Part shown: one piece after another, positions 18,631 through 27,628 of the stretch
How positions within the stretch are numbered: the first letter of the stretch is position 1
Layout: each line of letters begins with the position of its first letter
From: an uncultured Verrucomicrobiae bacterium
GTDB lineage: Bacteria > Verrucomicrobiota > Verrucomicrobiia > Limisphaerales > AAA164-E04
NCBI GenBank assembly: GCA_951813855.1
Contig: OX638380.1
Span: 4,060,518 to 4,124,517 of the forward strand
Length of the DNA: 64,000 nt
Direction: 5' to 3'
Made by a program: the position numbers and the translations under genes
Notes under the pieces: model-generated
Told to the model about the DNA's origin: nothing
Database searches by the model: none
What the model saw: only the letters and a program-made list of their open reading frames with translations

Positions 18631-18635
18631 GCTTG

Positions 18636-18663
18636 CTTTGGTCTTGGCCTTCCGTTAGGATGC
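18636..18663 (+). promoter_or_regulatory. possible promoter of the rpsP operon
   Basis: TTGCTT and TAGGAT separated by 17 bp lie about 70 bp before rpsP, the only co-directional start in the area. Matches to the consensus are modest, so this is tentative. Confidence 0.3.
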
Positions 18664-18730
18664 TGCTCCCTTTTTGTGGTGAAGTGGGCTCTCGCGGGTG
18701 CGGGATCGTTGATCATGGATAATCCTTGTT

Positions 18731-19072
18731 ATGGCAGTTAGGCTTCGACTTAAGCGCGTCGGCGCTCGCAATCATCCCGTTTATCGGATCGTCGCGACCG
18801 ATAGCCGGAATCCTCGGGACGGCAAATTCATCGAGCAAATCGGCACTTATCGGCCGGCTACCTTCAATCGTCGGATGTCGCAAAGCGAGGAAGGGAATTC
18901 GGCCGCGAAGAAAAAAACTCGCCGGGACGTCACGGAATTGGTGAACCTGGATTTGGAACGCGTCGATCACTGGATTCAGTGCGGAGCCCAGCCCTCCGAA
19001 AAAGTGTGGAGTTTCATTCGCGCTTTGCGGCGGAAGGCGAATACCGAACAGGCGGCCGCGGCGGCGGATTGA
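18731..19072 (+). CDS. rpsP: 30S ribosomal protein S16
   Basis: Small-subunit ribosomal protein. The N-terminus AVRLRLKRVGARNHPVYRIV and GKFIEQIGTYRP are diagnostic. LDLERVDHWIQCGAQPSEKV is the conserved C-terminal helix region. At 113 residues it is longer than E. coli S16 (82). It has a charged insertion of about 15 residues (SEEGNSAAKKKTRRDV) and an alanine-rich tail. It is the first gene of a four-gene translation operon. Confidence 0.96.
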   Translation: MAVRLRLKRVGARNHPVYRIVATDSRNPRDGKFIEQIGTYRPATFNRRMSQSEEGNSAAKKKTRRDVTELVNLDLERVDHWIQCGAQPSEKVWSFIRALRRKANTEQAAAAAD

Positions 19073-19085
19073 CCCTTTTTCCGGG

Positions 19086-19349
19086 ATGCAGGAATTTCTG
19101 ATATTCGTGATCAGGGGATTGACCGATTATCCCGACGAAGTGCGCGTCGATTTCGTCGAGAGCGAGGGATCCCAGACTTATGAATTATGGCTTCATCCCG
19201 ACGACATGGGGCGCGTGATCGGCAAACAGGGAAATACGATCAACGCCGTTCGAGCCCTGTTGCAGGTCGGCAGCGCCAAACAGAATATCCGGAGCACGTT
19301 GAAAGTCAGGGATAGCGCCGTCGAAGAAGGCGAGGAAGAGGACGTTTGA
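19086..19349 (+). CDS. khpA: KH-domain RNA-binding protein KhpA (YlqC)
   Basis: Single KH domain protein of 87 residues that binds RNA. The GXXG loop is GKQG in MGRVIGKQGNTINAVRALL. An acidic tail (EEGEEEDV) ends it. It starts 13 bp after rpsP. In many bacteria rpsP, khpA, rimM, trmD and rplS are consecutive. Here khpA is followed directly by trmD and rimM is not present. Confidence 0.93.
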   Translation: MQEFLIFVIRGLTDYPDEVRVDFVESEGSQTYELWLHPDDMGRVIGKQGNTINAVRALLQVGSAKQNIRSTLKVRDSAVEEGEEEDV

Positions 19350-19391
19350 TCCGGGCCTGGTTTTTTCGGTTGTCCCCAGCAGGCTCTCCAC

Positions 19392-20120
19392 ATGAAGGTC
19401 GACGTCTTTACGCTGTTTCCGGCGATGTTTGACGGTCCGTTGGACGAGAGTATCGTCGGCAGAGCGCGCCGGAACGGGCTGCTGGAACTGCGCGTCCGGA
19501 ATCTCCGGGATTTCGCCCAGGACGCTCACCGCACGGTCGACGACCGGCCATACGGCGGCGGGCCGGGCATGGTGTTGAAACCCGAACCCGTATTTGCGGC
19601 GGTCGAATCGGTCCAAACCAGCCGTTCGCGGATCGTGTTGTTTTCGCCGGTGGGACGGCGGTATTGCCAGGCGATGGCCCGGGAGTTGGCGACCCGGGAA
19701 CATTTGATTTTATTGTGCGGCAGTTACGAAGGTTTCGACGAAAGGATTTGCGAGGGCTTGGCTCCGGAACTTGTTTCGATCGGCGATTTCGTGCTGACCA
19801 ACGGCGCGTTGCCGGCGATGACGGTCATCGATTCGGTGGTGCGCCTGTTGCCGGGAGCGTTGGGCGCCGCCGCTAGCGCTCAGGACGAATCCTTCGGAGA
19901 ATCGGGATTGCTGGAGCATCCCCATTATACCCGGCCGGCCGAATACCGGGGCATGAAAGTTCCGGAAATTCTGCTTTCCGGTAACCATGCGCAAATCGCC
20001 GAATGGCGGCGGGAAATGTCGCGGCGCCGCACGGTTCGGTTTCGGACCGCCTCGGAAGGCGGCCGATTAAACGTTAACGAATGCTTTCATCATGAATCAA
20101 GAATTGTTGCAGAAAATTGA
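19392..20120 (+). CDS. trmD: tRNA (guanine(37)-N1)-methyltransferase
   Basis: SPOUT-fold methyltransferase forming m1G37 in tRNA, which prevents frameshifting. GGGPGMVLKPEP, LLCGSYEGFDER, the knot region 'SIGDFVLTNGALPAMTVIDS' and HPHYTRP are visible, as is the SAQDESF segment with the catalytic aspartate. The usual TGGELPA reads TNGALPA here. Its 242 residues are normal. Its last 29 bp overlap the start of rplS. Confidence 0.95.
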   Translation: MKVDVFTLFPAMFDGPLDESIVGRARRNGLLELRVRNLRDFAQDAHRTVDDRPYGGGPGMVLKPEPVFAAVESVQTSRSRIVLFSPVGRRYCQAMARELATREHLILLCGSYEGFDERICEGLAPELVSIGDFVLTNGALPAMTVIDSVVRLLPGALGAAASAQDESFGESGLLEHPHYTRPAEYRGMKVPEILLSGNHAQIAEWRREMSRRRTVRFRTASEGGRLNVNECFHHESRIVAEN

Positions 20121-20460
20121 ACAGGCCGACCGGCGCGAGCAAGCCTTGGAGTTTGAAGTCGGAGATTCCGTTCGAGTCCATACCAAGGTCGTCGAAGGCG
20201 AAAAGGAGCGGATTCAGGTGTTTTCCGGAATCGTTATCGGCCGCCAGGGGCGGGGAGCGACCGAGCGCTTTACCGTGCGCCGAATTAGTTACGGCGAGGG
20301 AGTCGAGCGGGTGTTTCCGGTTAATTCGCCCCGGATCGCCAAATTGGACGTGGAACGGCGGGGAGCTGTCCGTCGCGCCAAACTCACCTACCTTCGCAAG
20401 CGGATCGGCAAGGCGGCGATGCTCGTCAAGGAAAAGGATATGCGTACGCGCAAAAGATAA
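20092..20460 (+). CDS. rplS: 50S ribosomal protein L19
   Basis: Large-subunit ribosomal protein near the 30S-50S interface. FEVGDSVRVHTKVVEGEKERIQVFSG and the RRISYGEGVERVFP-PRIAKLDVERRG-LRKRIGK-A run match L19 throughout. It has 122 residues. The start lies within the end of trmD (29-bp overlap), so translation is likely coupled. A terminator follows. Confidence 0.96.
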   Translation: MNQELLQKIEQADRREQALEFEVGDSVRVHTKVVEGEKERIQVFSGIVIGRQGRGATERFTVRRISYGEGVERVFPVNSPRIAKLDVERRGAVRRAKLTYLRKRIGKAAMLVKEKDMRTRKR

Positions 20461-20467
20461 TCCTTCC

Positions 20468-20495
20468 CCCGGGGGCCGGGCCTTTTTCGTTTTTG
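20468..20495 (+). terminator. Rho-independent terminator of the rpsP-rplS operon
   Basis: CCCGG/CCGGG stem with a GGG loop (20468-20480) is followed by CC and a T-rich run (TTTTTCGTTTTT), starting 7 bp past the rplS stop. Confidence 0.65.
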
Positions 20496-20693
20496 AGGAA
20501 ACGCTGGCGCCTTTTCGCTCGTATTGCTTGGGTAACGGGCCGCGGTCCGGGCGGCAGGGGAAGCCGGTTGCGGAACCGGGTTTGACGCCGGTCGAGGGAG
20601 GTTAGGGCGAGTGGCGGTGGCCCAATAGATCGACGAACGATTAAAAGGTCTTGTTTTCAGCGGTTATGGTCCAGTGAATCGGCGAGCCTGCGG

Positions 20694-21803
20694 TGGTTCA
20701 AGAGAACCGCTCTAGTCCTGTCGGTTTTGGGACTGGGGTTGATCGTCTTCCGGTTGTTGTATTTTAGCGGGCCGTTCGCTTCGCCGGATCCCGAGGCGGT
20801 CGCGGCGGTGGTTGATATGCATTGCCATACGGCCGGGATCGGGGCGGGCGGCAGCGGTTGCTTCGCTACGGAAGAACTGACGTCCAGCTACAAGTTCCGG
20901 TATTATCTCGAAGGCTTCGGAGTGAAACTGTCCGAGCTTGAAGCCCAAGGAGACGCCTTGATCGTTCGGCGTATCGCCGAGGGCGTGCGAACCAGCCGGG
21001 AAGTGGACGCTGCGATCGTGTTGGCGATGGACGGAGTGATCGACGATCAGGGGCAACTCGACCGGGCCGCAACTCAAATCTACGTGCCTAACCGGTTCGT
21101 GCGGCAGGAAACCGAAAAACATCCCGAACTGTTTTACGGGGCGAGCGTCAATCCGAAGCGGACCAATGCGGTGGAACTGCTGGAACGAGCCCATGCTGAC
21201 GGAGCGAAGTTGATCAAGTGGTTGCCGGCCGTGCAGCAGTTCGATCCCGGCGACCGATCCTGGTTGCCGTTCTACCGGAAGTTGGCGGAACTCGATTTGC
21301 CCCTGTTGGTGCATGTCGGCAAGGAACGCGCCTTGGCTCACGCTCGCGACGAATTTTCCGATCCCAAGAAACTTGCCCTGGCGCTGGAAACCGGCGTGAC
21401 TGTCATCGCCGCTCACCTTGGTTCTACCGGGAGTCACGAAAACCAACGCGATTTCGATCGGCTCAAAGATATGATGGAACGTTATCCGAATTTGTACGGG
21501 GATATCTCCTCGCTCACCCAAGTGAACAAGCTCGGTTACTTGAAGGAGGCCTTGACCCATGAGGGATTTCGGGATCGATTGTTGTATGGTTCGGATTTTC
21601 CCTTGATCAATACGCCGCTGGTTTCGCCCTGGTTTTTCCCGCTCAATCTGGAATGGCATCGGATGAAAGAGATCGGCGAGCTCGAGAATCCCTGGGATCG
21701 GGATTTCGTCCTGAAACGGGATTTGGGAGTGCCGAGCGAAGTGTTCGACCGGCCCGGGCAATTGCTGATGCAACCGGAGGATTTCGCTTTCTTGGAGCCG
21801 TGA
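20694..21803 (+). CDS. membrane-anchored amidohydrolase (amidohydrolase-2 type TIM barrel)
   Basis: Metal-dependent hydrolase or decarboxylase fold. The metal ligands are suggested by DMHCH near the N-terminus, LLVHVGKE, AAHLGSTG and YGSDFPL. LIKWLPAVQQ resembles the lysine strand of the superfamily. The GTG at 20694 gives 369 residues and an N-terminal hydrophobic anchor (ALVLSVLGLGLIVFRLLY). A TTG at 20727 would remove its first half, and an in-frame stop at 20676 sets the upstream limit. It ends 15 bp before a dihydroorotate-dehydrogenase-like gene on the same strand. The substrate is unknown. Confidence 0.78.
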   Translation, partial: WFKRTALVLSVLGLGLIVFRLLYFSGPFASPDPEAVAAVVDMHCHTAGIGAGGSGCFATEELTSSYKFRYYLEGFGVKLSELEAQGDALIVRRIAEGVRTSREVDAAIVLAMDGVIDDQGQLDRAATQIYVPNRFVRQETEKHPELFYGASVNPKRTNAVELLERAHADGAKLIKWLPAVQQFDPGDRSWLPFYRKLAELDLPLLVHVGKERALAHARDEFSDPKKLALALETGVTVIAAHLGSTGSHENQRDFDRLKDMMERYPNLYGDISSLTQVNKLGYLKEALTHEGFRDRLLYGSDFPLINTPLVSPWFFPLNLEWHRMKEIGELENPWDRDFVLKRDLGVPSEVFDRPGQLLMQPEDFAFLEP

Positions 21804-21818
21804 TCCGGTTCGCCGGCC

Positions 21819-22901
21819 ATGATTCAGACCTACGACATCGGCCGGAGTTGGGGGCATAATTACCGGGCCGGTCCGCGGCTGGAGGGCGTCGAAGTTCGCG
21901 TTCCGGCAACCACGGCCGGGCGCTGTTTCGGCTATCCGGTGAATTCGCGACTCGGGATCGCCGCCGGCCTGTTGCTCAATAGCCGCTGGTTGTTGGCGTA
22001 CGCCCGGTTGGGTTACGACTTGTTGACGTACAAGACCGTTCGCTCGGTGGCGCGTCCGGCGCATCCGCTGCCCAATTGGGTTTTTTTGGCCGAGACGGAA
22101 AGCGAAACGGGTCCGGTGTATGCGGCGGCGAATCCCGGCGAGGATCGTTCCCGCGTCAGTTCGTCGGTGTGTTTCGGCATGCCTTCGGTATCGCCGGTGG
22201 ATTGGCGGGCGGACGTGGCGGTGGCCCGGGAAGGGTTGCTGCCGGGTCAGGTATTGATCGTATCGGTGGTCGCTTCTCCCCAGCCCGGTTGGGATTTGCG
22301 GCAGATTGCCGAGGATTACGCGCGTTGCGCCGCATGGGCCGTCGCCGCCGGCGCCCAGATCGTCGAAGCCAATCTTTCTTGTCCCAACGTATGCAGCGCT
22401 GAAGGTTCCCTTTATCGGGACGCCGAGGCCAGCCGGATCATCGCCGAGACGTTGCGGGAACGCATCGGCGATTGTCCGTTGCTGCTCAAAATCGGTCATT
22501 TCTCCCGCCGGAACGCGCTTGACGAATTCCTGCGCCGAGTTGACCGGATCGCCGACGGCGTGACGCTGGTCAACGGGTTGACCCGGCCGGTCTTGACCCA
22601 GGACGGGAACCCGATGTTCGGCGAAGCCTGCCGCACCGCGGGCGTTCTGGGGCGAACGATTCATCCCGCCGCCGTCGACCAAGTGCGGCAGGCCGGACGC
22701 ACGATCCGGGACGAGAACCTGTCGTTGAATTTGTGGGCGGTCGGGGGCGCATCGGCTTTGCCGGATATCCGGGATTTCTTCTCGGCCGGTGCCCAAGCCG
22801 TGATGCTGGGTTCTTCTCCGATGTATCACCCGGCCTTGGCCGCCGAGTATAAGCGGAAACTGATCCGTAACGCGCCGGACGGACAGGCCGCCGAAAGCTA
22901 A
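21819..22901 (+). CDS. dihydroorotate dehydrogenase-like flavoprotein
   Basis: FMN-binding TIM-barrel protein of the dihydroorotate/dihydropyrimidine dehydrogenase superfamily. The diagnostic motif NLSCPN is present, with TYKTVRS in the position of the family's T-x-K-T strand, LLLKIG for the lysine, and a C-terminal phosphate-binding region (VGGASALPDIRDFFSAGAQAVMLGS). It has 360 residues. Several parts are atypical, including a long N-terminus and a changed substrate loop after NLSCPN, so it may not be the pyrimidine enzyme PyrD. It is paired with the amidohydrolase upstream and meets the SurA-like gene tail to tail with a 4-bp overlap. Confidence 0.75.
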   Translation: MIQTYDIGRSWGHNYRAGPRLEGVEVRVPATTAGRCFGYPVNSRLGIAAGLLLNSRWLLAYARLGYDLLTYKTVRSVARPAHPLPNWVFLAETESETGPVYAAANPGEDRSRVSSSVCFGMPSVSPVDWRADVAVAREGLLPGQVLIVSVVASPQPGWDLRQIAEDYARCAAWAVAAGAQIVEANLSCPNVCSAEGSLYRDAEASRIIAETLRERIGDCPLLLKIGHFSRRNALDEFLRRVDRIADGVTLVNGLTRPVLTQDGNPMFGEACRTAGVLGRTIHPAAVDQVRQAGRTIRDENLSLNLWAVGGASALPDIRDFFSAGAQAVMLGSSPMYHPALAAEYKRKLIRNAPDGQAAES

Positions 22902-23956
22902 TCCTCTTCGGTATGTACCTTGACCCCGGCGGCTTGTTTTAGGGCATCCAGATAGGCCGGAAGTTTTTCGTCGATATATTGATTTTCCAACCGGCTGCGG
23001 ATCATTTCTTCCACTTCGTCCAGCGAGCGGAGCCGTTCAGGAGTGCGTTCGATCATTTTGACGAGGTGGATGCCGTTGGGGGTGGTGAGCACTTCGCTGA
23101 TCTCGTTTTTCTTCAGGCGAAAGATCGGTAGTTCCAGTTCCAGGGCCGACTGGCCCTTGATCATGAGGGCGAACCCTCCCCGTTCCCGAGTCATGGGATC
23201 TTCGGTATAGTCCTTGGCCAATTGCGCGAACTCCTCTCCTTTCCTAGCGCGTTCCCGCAACTCCTCGATGAGGACCTGCTTTTCTTTCAGGGTTGAACTG
23301 GGCAACGACACGTTGCTTCCGGGTAACGTGTTCGAGAGAAAGATGTGACGGATTTGCGCGGTTTCCGGCACGGTGAACTGCTTGCTGTTCTGCAGGTAGA
23401 ATAAGCGGAGGTCGGCTTTGGGAACCTGAAAGTTGCCTTTGACTTCCCGTTGGATGACGGCTCGAGTGATCCCGTCGTGAAGCAACTGCTGCCGGAAATA
23501 CGCTTCGGACACTCCCGATGCGACGATGTGCTGTTGAGCCGCTTCCACGGAACCGAGTTGAGTTTCGAGTGCCTTCATTTGCTCGTCGACGAACTCCTTT
23601 CCTTTCGTCCGGTCGGCTTGGCTGGCTTTGTTGAGCAGCAGTTTGGTCGTGATCATTTTATCCAGCAACCGGGCTTCCAGTTCGGCTCGCTGCCGGCCGC
23701 TGATCGTGACTCCCAAGGTGGCCTTGTTGGCCTGAAGCGCGATGAACTCGCGATCCAGTTCGCTTCGGGTGATCTTGAGATCTTTGCCGGAAACCAGGAT
23801 TTCTTCGGGAAACAGCGAATCCAGGTCGGTTTGCCCCTGGGCCGCGGGTTGCCAGGTTTCGGGCCAGACTCCCAGTCCGAGCGTCAAGACAGCGAGGCAA
23901 GCGGCGCGCAGGGAACGGTTCCGATACGGCGGAAAGGAACGGGGTGGCTGTGGCAT
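22898..23956 (-). CDS. SurA-like periplasmic peptidyl-prolyl isomerase
   Basis: Exported foldase with a parvulin domain. After a basic and hydrophobic signal segment (about residues 13-42) comes a SurA-N-like helical chaperone region (about 55-190). One PpiC/parvulin rotamase domain follows at about 195-305 (QIRHIFLSN, LAKDYTEDPMTRERGGF, PNGIHLVKMIERTPE). It has 352 residues with one parvulin domain, against two in E. coli SurA. It probably escorts outer-membrane proteins. The gene is downstream of serA by 12 bp on the same strand. Confidence 0.88.
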   Translation of the reverse strand: MPQPPRSFPPYRNRSLRAACLAVLTLGLGVWPETWQPAAQGQTDLDSLFPEEILVSGKDLKITRSELDREFIALQANKATLGVTISGRQRAELEARLLDKMITTKLLLNKASQADRTKGKEFVDEQMKALETQLGSVEAAQQHIVASGVSEAYFRQQLLHDGITRAVIQREVKGNFQVPKADLRLFYLQNSKQFTVPETAQIRHIFLSNTLPGSNVSLPSSTLKEKQVLIEELRERARKGEEFAQLAKDYTEDPMTRERGGFALMIKGQSALELELPIFRLKKNEISEVLTTPNGIHLVKMIERTPERLRSLDEVEEMIRSRLENQYIDEKLPAYLDALKQAAGVKVHTEED

Positions 23957-23968
23957 GATGGCTTGAGT

Positions 23969-25558
23969 TTACAATTCGGCGATCCGAACGCTACTGATGT
24001 TTTCCAGTCGTTTGATTTCCTGGAGTAGTTCGGGGGAAGGAACGCTGTCCAGGTGAAGCACGGTCAGCGCCTGGCCGCCGACGCTGTTCCGGTTCAAACT
24101 CATGTTCGCGATATTGATGCCGCGCTGCCCCAGGAGCGTGCCCAGCGAGCCGACTAGGCCGGGGCTGTCGTTGTTGCGGACCAAACAGAGTACGCCTTGC
24201 GGATCGATCTCTACCGGCAGGCCGTTGAGTCTGACGATCCGAGGCCGCATGTCGGCGCCGAAGAGCGTGCCGCCGGCCGACACCCGGTCGTCGCCTTGGA
24301 GGGCGGCGACGTGCAGCCATTCGGTGTAGTCGATTTTTTCGTTGGATTTGATCTGTTCGACCAGCAACCCCAGTTCCTTGGCCAAGGAATACGCGTTGAC
24401 GAGATTGACGCCGGAACCGTAAGCGTGGGAAAGGAAACCTTGGAGCACGTACCGGACGATCGGATCGCCCGGCAACCGGGCGGCCTTGCCGCCGAAAGTG
24501 ATGACCAGGCGATCGTTGCTTTGCGGCGCTAATTGCGCGATCAGCTGCCCCATTTTTTGTCCCAGCCTCAAATAGGGGGAGACGGTGGCGACCGTTTTCG
24601 CGTCCAGGCTGGGCATGTTCACGGCGTTTTGGATGACGCCGTTCAGCAAGTAGTTGCTGATGGTGCCGGCGACTTCGATGCCTACGTTGTCCTGCGCTTC
24701 CTCCGTACTGGCTCCCAGATGCGGGGTCATGACGATCTGATCCAACTTGCGAAAGGGATGGTCGGCGGGCAAAGGTTCGTCGACGTACACGTCGAATGCG
24801 GCTCCGGAGACGATCCCTTTTTCGACGGCTTCGACCAAATCGGTTTCGTTGACGATCCCGCCCCGAGCGCAATTGAGGATGCGCACCCCCCGTTTCATTT
24901 TTTCGAAGGCTTCGCGATGGAGCATGCCCCGGGTCTCCTGGCTCATGGGCATATGGACGGTGATGAAATCCGCTAACGCGTAGAGTTCGTCCGGTTCCGT
25001 CATTTCCACTTGCAGGGCGCGGGCTCGGGATGGGGAAAGATAGGGATCGTAGGCGACGACCCGCATGCCGAAGGCGATGGCTCGCTGCGCCACTTCCGCT
25101 CCGATCCTCCCCAGCCCCAGAATGCCCAGGGTTTTACGGTAGAGTTCGACCCCTTGGTAGGATTTTCGGTCCCAGCGGCCTTGTTTGATGGAGAGGTGAG
25201 CTTGCGGGATGTTACGCGCCGTGGCCATTAACATCGAAAAGGTGAGTTCCGCGGTGGAGATGGTGTTGCCGCCCGGGGTGTTCATCACCACGATCCCCCG
25301 TTGCGTGGCCGCTTCCAAATCGATGTTGTCGGTGCCGACTCCCGCCCGGCCGATGACCTTGAGCTGTCCGGCCGCTTCGATGACGCGTTGCGTGATCCGG
25401 GTTTCCGAACGAACGACCAAGGCGCTGGCGTCGCCGACGGAAGCGAGCAGCTCGGTTTCGGCAGGGGGACGAGAAAGCGCGACAATTTCCAGCCGGGGCT
25501 GCTCTCTTAGTTGCTCGATGCCCTTACGGGAAATAGGGTCGCAGACGATGACCTTCAT
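23969..25558 (-). CDS. serA: D-3-phosphoglycerate dehydrogenase
   Basis: First enzyme of serine synthesis, which oxidises 3-phosphoglycerate with NAD+. It is the long form, with 529 residues. The N-terminal substrate-binding part includes VIGRAGVGTDNID. The Rossmann core carries LGILGLGRIGAEVA and HMPMSQETRG. CARGGIVNE and the active-site histidine in MTPHLGASTEEA follow. An intervening ASB domain and a C-terminal ACT domain (about 455-529, DSPGLVGSLGTLLGQRGINI) suggest serine feedback control. Confidence 0.96.
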   Translation of the reverse strand: MKVIVCDPISRKGIEQLREQPRLEIVALSRPPAETELLASVGDASALVVRSETRITQRVIEAAGQLKVIGRAGVGTDNIDLEAATQRGIVVMNTPGGNTISTAELTFSMLMATARNIPQAHLSIKQGRWDRKSYQGVELYRKTLGILGLGRIGAEVAQRAIAFGMRVVAYDPYLSPSRARALQVEMTEPDELYALADFITVHMPMSQETRGMLHREAFEKMKRGVRILNCARGGIVNETDLVEAVEKGIVSGAAFDVYVDEPLPADHPFRKLDQIVMTPHLGASTEEAQDNVGIEVAGTISNYLLNGVIQNAVNMPSLDAKTVATVSPYLRLGQKMGQLIAQLAPQSNDRLVITFGGKAARLPGDPIVRYVLQGFLSHAYGSGVNLVNAYSLAKELGLLVEQIKSNEKIDYTEWLHVAALQGDDRVSAGGTLFGADMRPRIVRLNGLPVEIDPQGVLCLVRNNDSPGLVGSLGTLLGQRGINIANMSLNRNSVGGQALTVLHLDSVPSPELLQEIKRLENISSVRIAEL

Positions 25559-25842
25559 GGGACCGGGACGGGACTGTAAGGTTGAGGGCGCGGCGGGTCA
25601 AACAGCGAAGAGGCGGCATCCCCAATCCTGTGGCGCCGAAGCCGCGAAACCGTTTTTCGAAATTGCCCGTTTCACTCGGAATAATCTTGATTGTTGGTCG
25701 GACGACCGATCCTAACGATTCGGGAGATGAATTCAATCTTTTCTCGAACGCCGCATGTCCTTCTGCCGCCCGGCGAGGCGATTTCGGCGTTCGTGAATTC
25801 GGGACCGCGGCGGCGAAGCCGAGAGGAATGACGTTCGAGCCC

Positions 25843-26727
25843 TCAACAGTCGCCGGGTGCCGCTGAGACCGCTTGGACGGCCGATTCGTAGCCTTCTCGC
25901 CACGTAGGATAGCGGAATTCGAATTTCAGTTCCCGGCGCAGTCTGCGGTTGGAAACCCGTTTATTGGTGCGTGCCCGTTTCCCGGTGCGTTGCGGGCCGG
26001 AGGGGGGTAGGGGTTTGCCCAGCCGAGCGGCTAGCCAAGCGAGGAATTCGTATTGGCTTACGGGGCGATTGTCGGTGACGTTGTAGGCCGCGCCCGGTTT
26101 CCCGTGCCGGAGCAGGTGCGCGATCGCTCGCGCCAGATCGTCGACGTGGACCATGTTGAGAAATCTCGATCCGTCGCCATCCAGCCGGGCCTCGTCGCGG
26201 AGAAATCGTTGGAACAGGTAACCGCGGCCGGGACCGTAAATGCTCGAGGCCCGGGCGAGCAGCGCGGGAAAACGCTCCCGGCGCCACGCGTCGAGCAGCG
26301 AGTCTTCGGTGAGCGCCAGGATTTTGGCGGTGGCCGAATTCGGGTGTCTCGAGTCGTCTTCTTCGATCCAGGAACCGTCGGTTTGGCCATAGACGCTCGT
26401 GCTGCTGACCTGAAGATAACGTTCGATCGGCAATCGGCCGAGCTGCCGGATCAGGGTTCGGGAGGCGTCGAGATAAACGCGGCGGTAGACTTCGGCGTCG
26501 CCCCGGGAAGAGGACACCGAATTGACTACCCAGCGAATCGTATCGGGGATGCGTGCCAGTTGCTCCGGCCGGGTGATGTCGATGGCCAAGGGTTCCACGC
26601 CGGCCGCTTGGAACGGTTCCGGATCCCGGATTTGACGGCGGACTCCATAGACGCGGTGCCCTTGTCCGGCGAGCCAGGCGGCCAGCCGCATGCCGAGATA
26701 ACCGCAGCCGATAATCAGAGTCTCCAC
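25843..26727 (-). CDS. NAD(P)-dependent epimerase/reductase, YeeZ-like SDR
   Basis: Extended SDR-type protein with an N-terminal Rossmann motif GCGYLGMRLA and sequence YLQVSSTSVYG, MVHVDDLARAI and AYNVTDNRPVS. These resemble the uncharacterised YeeZ-type nucleoside-diphosphate-sugar epimerases. I place the start at the GTG at 26727 (VETLIIGCGYLG), which gives 294 residues. An open frame continues 37 codons upstream but has a composition foreign to the family and enters the upstream gene. It lies 34 bp after the Tat-exported isomerase gene. The substrate is unknown. Confidence 0.8.
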   Translation of the reverse strand: METLIIGCGYLGMRLAAWLAGQGHRVYGVRRQIRDPEPFQAAGVEPLAIDITRPEQLARIPDTIRWVVNSVSSSRGDAEVYRRVYLDASRTLIRQLGRLPIERYLQVSSTSVYGQTDGSWIEEDDSRHPNSATAKILALTEDSLLDAWRRERFPALLARASSIYGPGRGYLFQRFLRDEARLDGDGSRFLNMVHVDDLARAIAHLLRHGKPGAAYNVTDNRPVSQYEFLAWLAARLGKPLPPSGPQRTGKRARTNKRVSNRRLRRELKFEFRYPTWREGYESAVQAVSAAPGDC

Positions 26728-26761
26728 GTCTGGCGGCCTAGGAATTGACGGCGGTCGAAGC

Positions 26762-27628
26762 TTAGACGTCGCAGAGCCGAACCGCTTCGTAAAGCGAACC
26801 GAGCGGATGGCGCTTCGGAATGAATTCCTGAGCGACATAGCCTTTGAAGCCGGTTTCGGTGATGGCTCGGCAGATGGCCGGATAATTGAGTTCTTGAGTG
26901 TCGTCGATCTCGTTGCGCCCTGGATTGCCGCCCGTGTGGTAGTGAGCGATATAGGCGTGGCGTTTGCGGATGGTCCGAATCACGTCCCCTTCCATGATTT
27001 GCATGTGGTAAATGTCGTAGAGGAGCTTGAAGCGTTCGGAATTGATCCGGTCGCATAGTTCGACGCCCCATTCCGTATGGTCGCATTGGTAGTCGGGGTG
27101 ATTGACCTTGCTGTTGAGGAGCTCCATGCAGACCGTTACCTTGTGCTTTTCCGCCACGGGCATTACCTTCTTCAGCCCTTCGGCGCAGACTTCCAGTCCC
27201 GCCTCGTCGTCAAGTCCTTCGCGGTTGCCGGAGAAACAGATGATATTCGGGAAACCGGCCGCCGCGACCTGAGGGATCCTTTGTTCGAATCCTTCGATGA
27301 GCCGGTCGTGATGTTCCCTCCGGTTGAAGCCTTTGGTGATGTTTCCCGGACCGTTGACCATCGCGCAGATCAGTCCGTGTTTCTGGATTGCGGGAAAATC
27401 TGCCGGTTCCAGCAGTTCGACCGATTGCATGCCGAATTGGGCGGCGGCTTCCGCCAGTTCGTCGACGCTGAGATCGCGATAACACCACTTGCAGACGGAA
27501 TGGTTGATTCGGCCGTTGAGTTGGACCGGGTCGATAGCGGCTTGAAGCAACGGAGCGGCGGCCGTGGCAGCGACGGCGAGGCCGGCGCCGGTTTGGAACG
27601 CGTCGCGTCGGGATATTTTAGTAGGCAT
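26762..27628 (-). CDS. Tat-exported hydroxypyruvate isomerase-like TIM-barrel protein
   Basis: Member of the sugar phosphate isomerase/epimerase superfamily, closest by eye to hydroxypyruvate isomerase. The N-terminus SRRDAFQTGAGLAVAATAAAP is a twin-arginine-type signal, so the enzyme is probably exported folded. Metal ligands are likely the glutamates in CMELLNS and AQEFIPKRHPLG, the aspartate in LLYDIYHMQ, and the histidines in IYHMQ and YHTGG. It has 288 residues. Such Tat-exported isomerases are common in Verrucomicrobiota and Planctomycetota. The physiological substrate is not known. Confidence 0.85.
   Translation of the reverse strand: MPTKISRRDAFQTGAGLAVAATAAAPLLQAAIDPVQLNGRINHSVCKWCYRDLSVDELAEAAAQFGMQSVELLEPADFPAIQKHGLICAMVNGPGNITKGFNRREHHDRLIEGFEQRIPQVAAAGFPNIICFSGNREGLDDEAGLEVCAEGLKKVMPVAEKHKVTVCMELLNSKVNHPDYQCDHTEWGVELCDRINSERFKLLYDIYHMQIMEGDVIRTIRKRHAYIAHYHTGGNPGRNEIDDTQELNYPAICRAITETGFKGYVAQEFIPKRHPLGSLYEAVRLCDV

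Noticed and set aside
20712..22829. 705-codon open frame antisense to the amidohydrolase and dehydrogenase-like genes
   Set aside because: Rich in Arg, Gln, Pro and His, with no domain pattern. The plus strand has two well-conserved enzymes with clear motifs, so this is a mirror frame of GC-rich codons.
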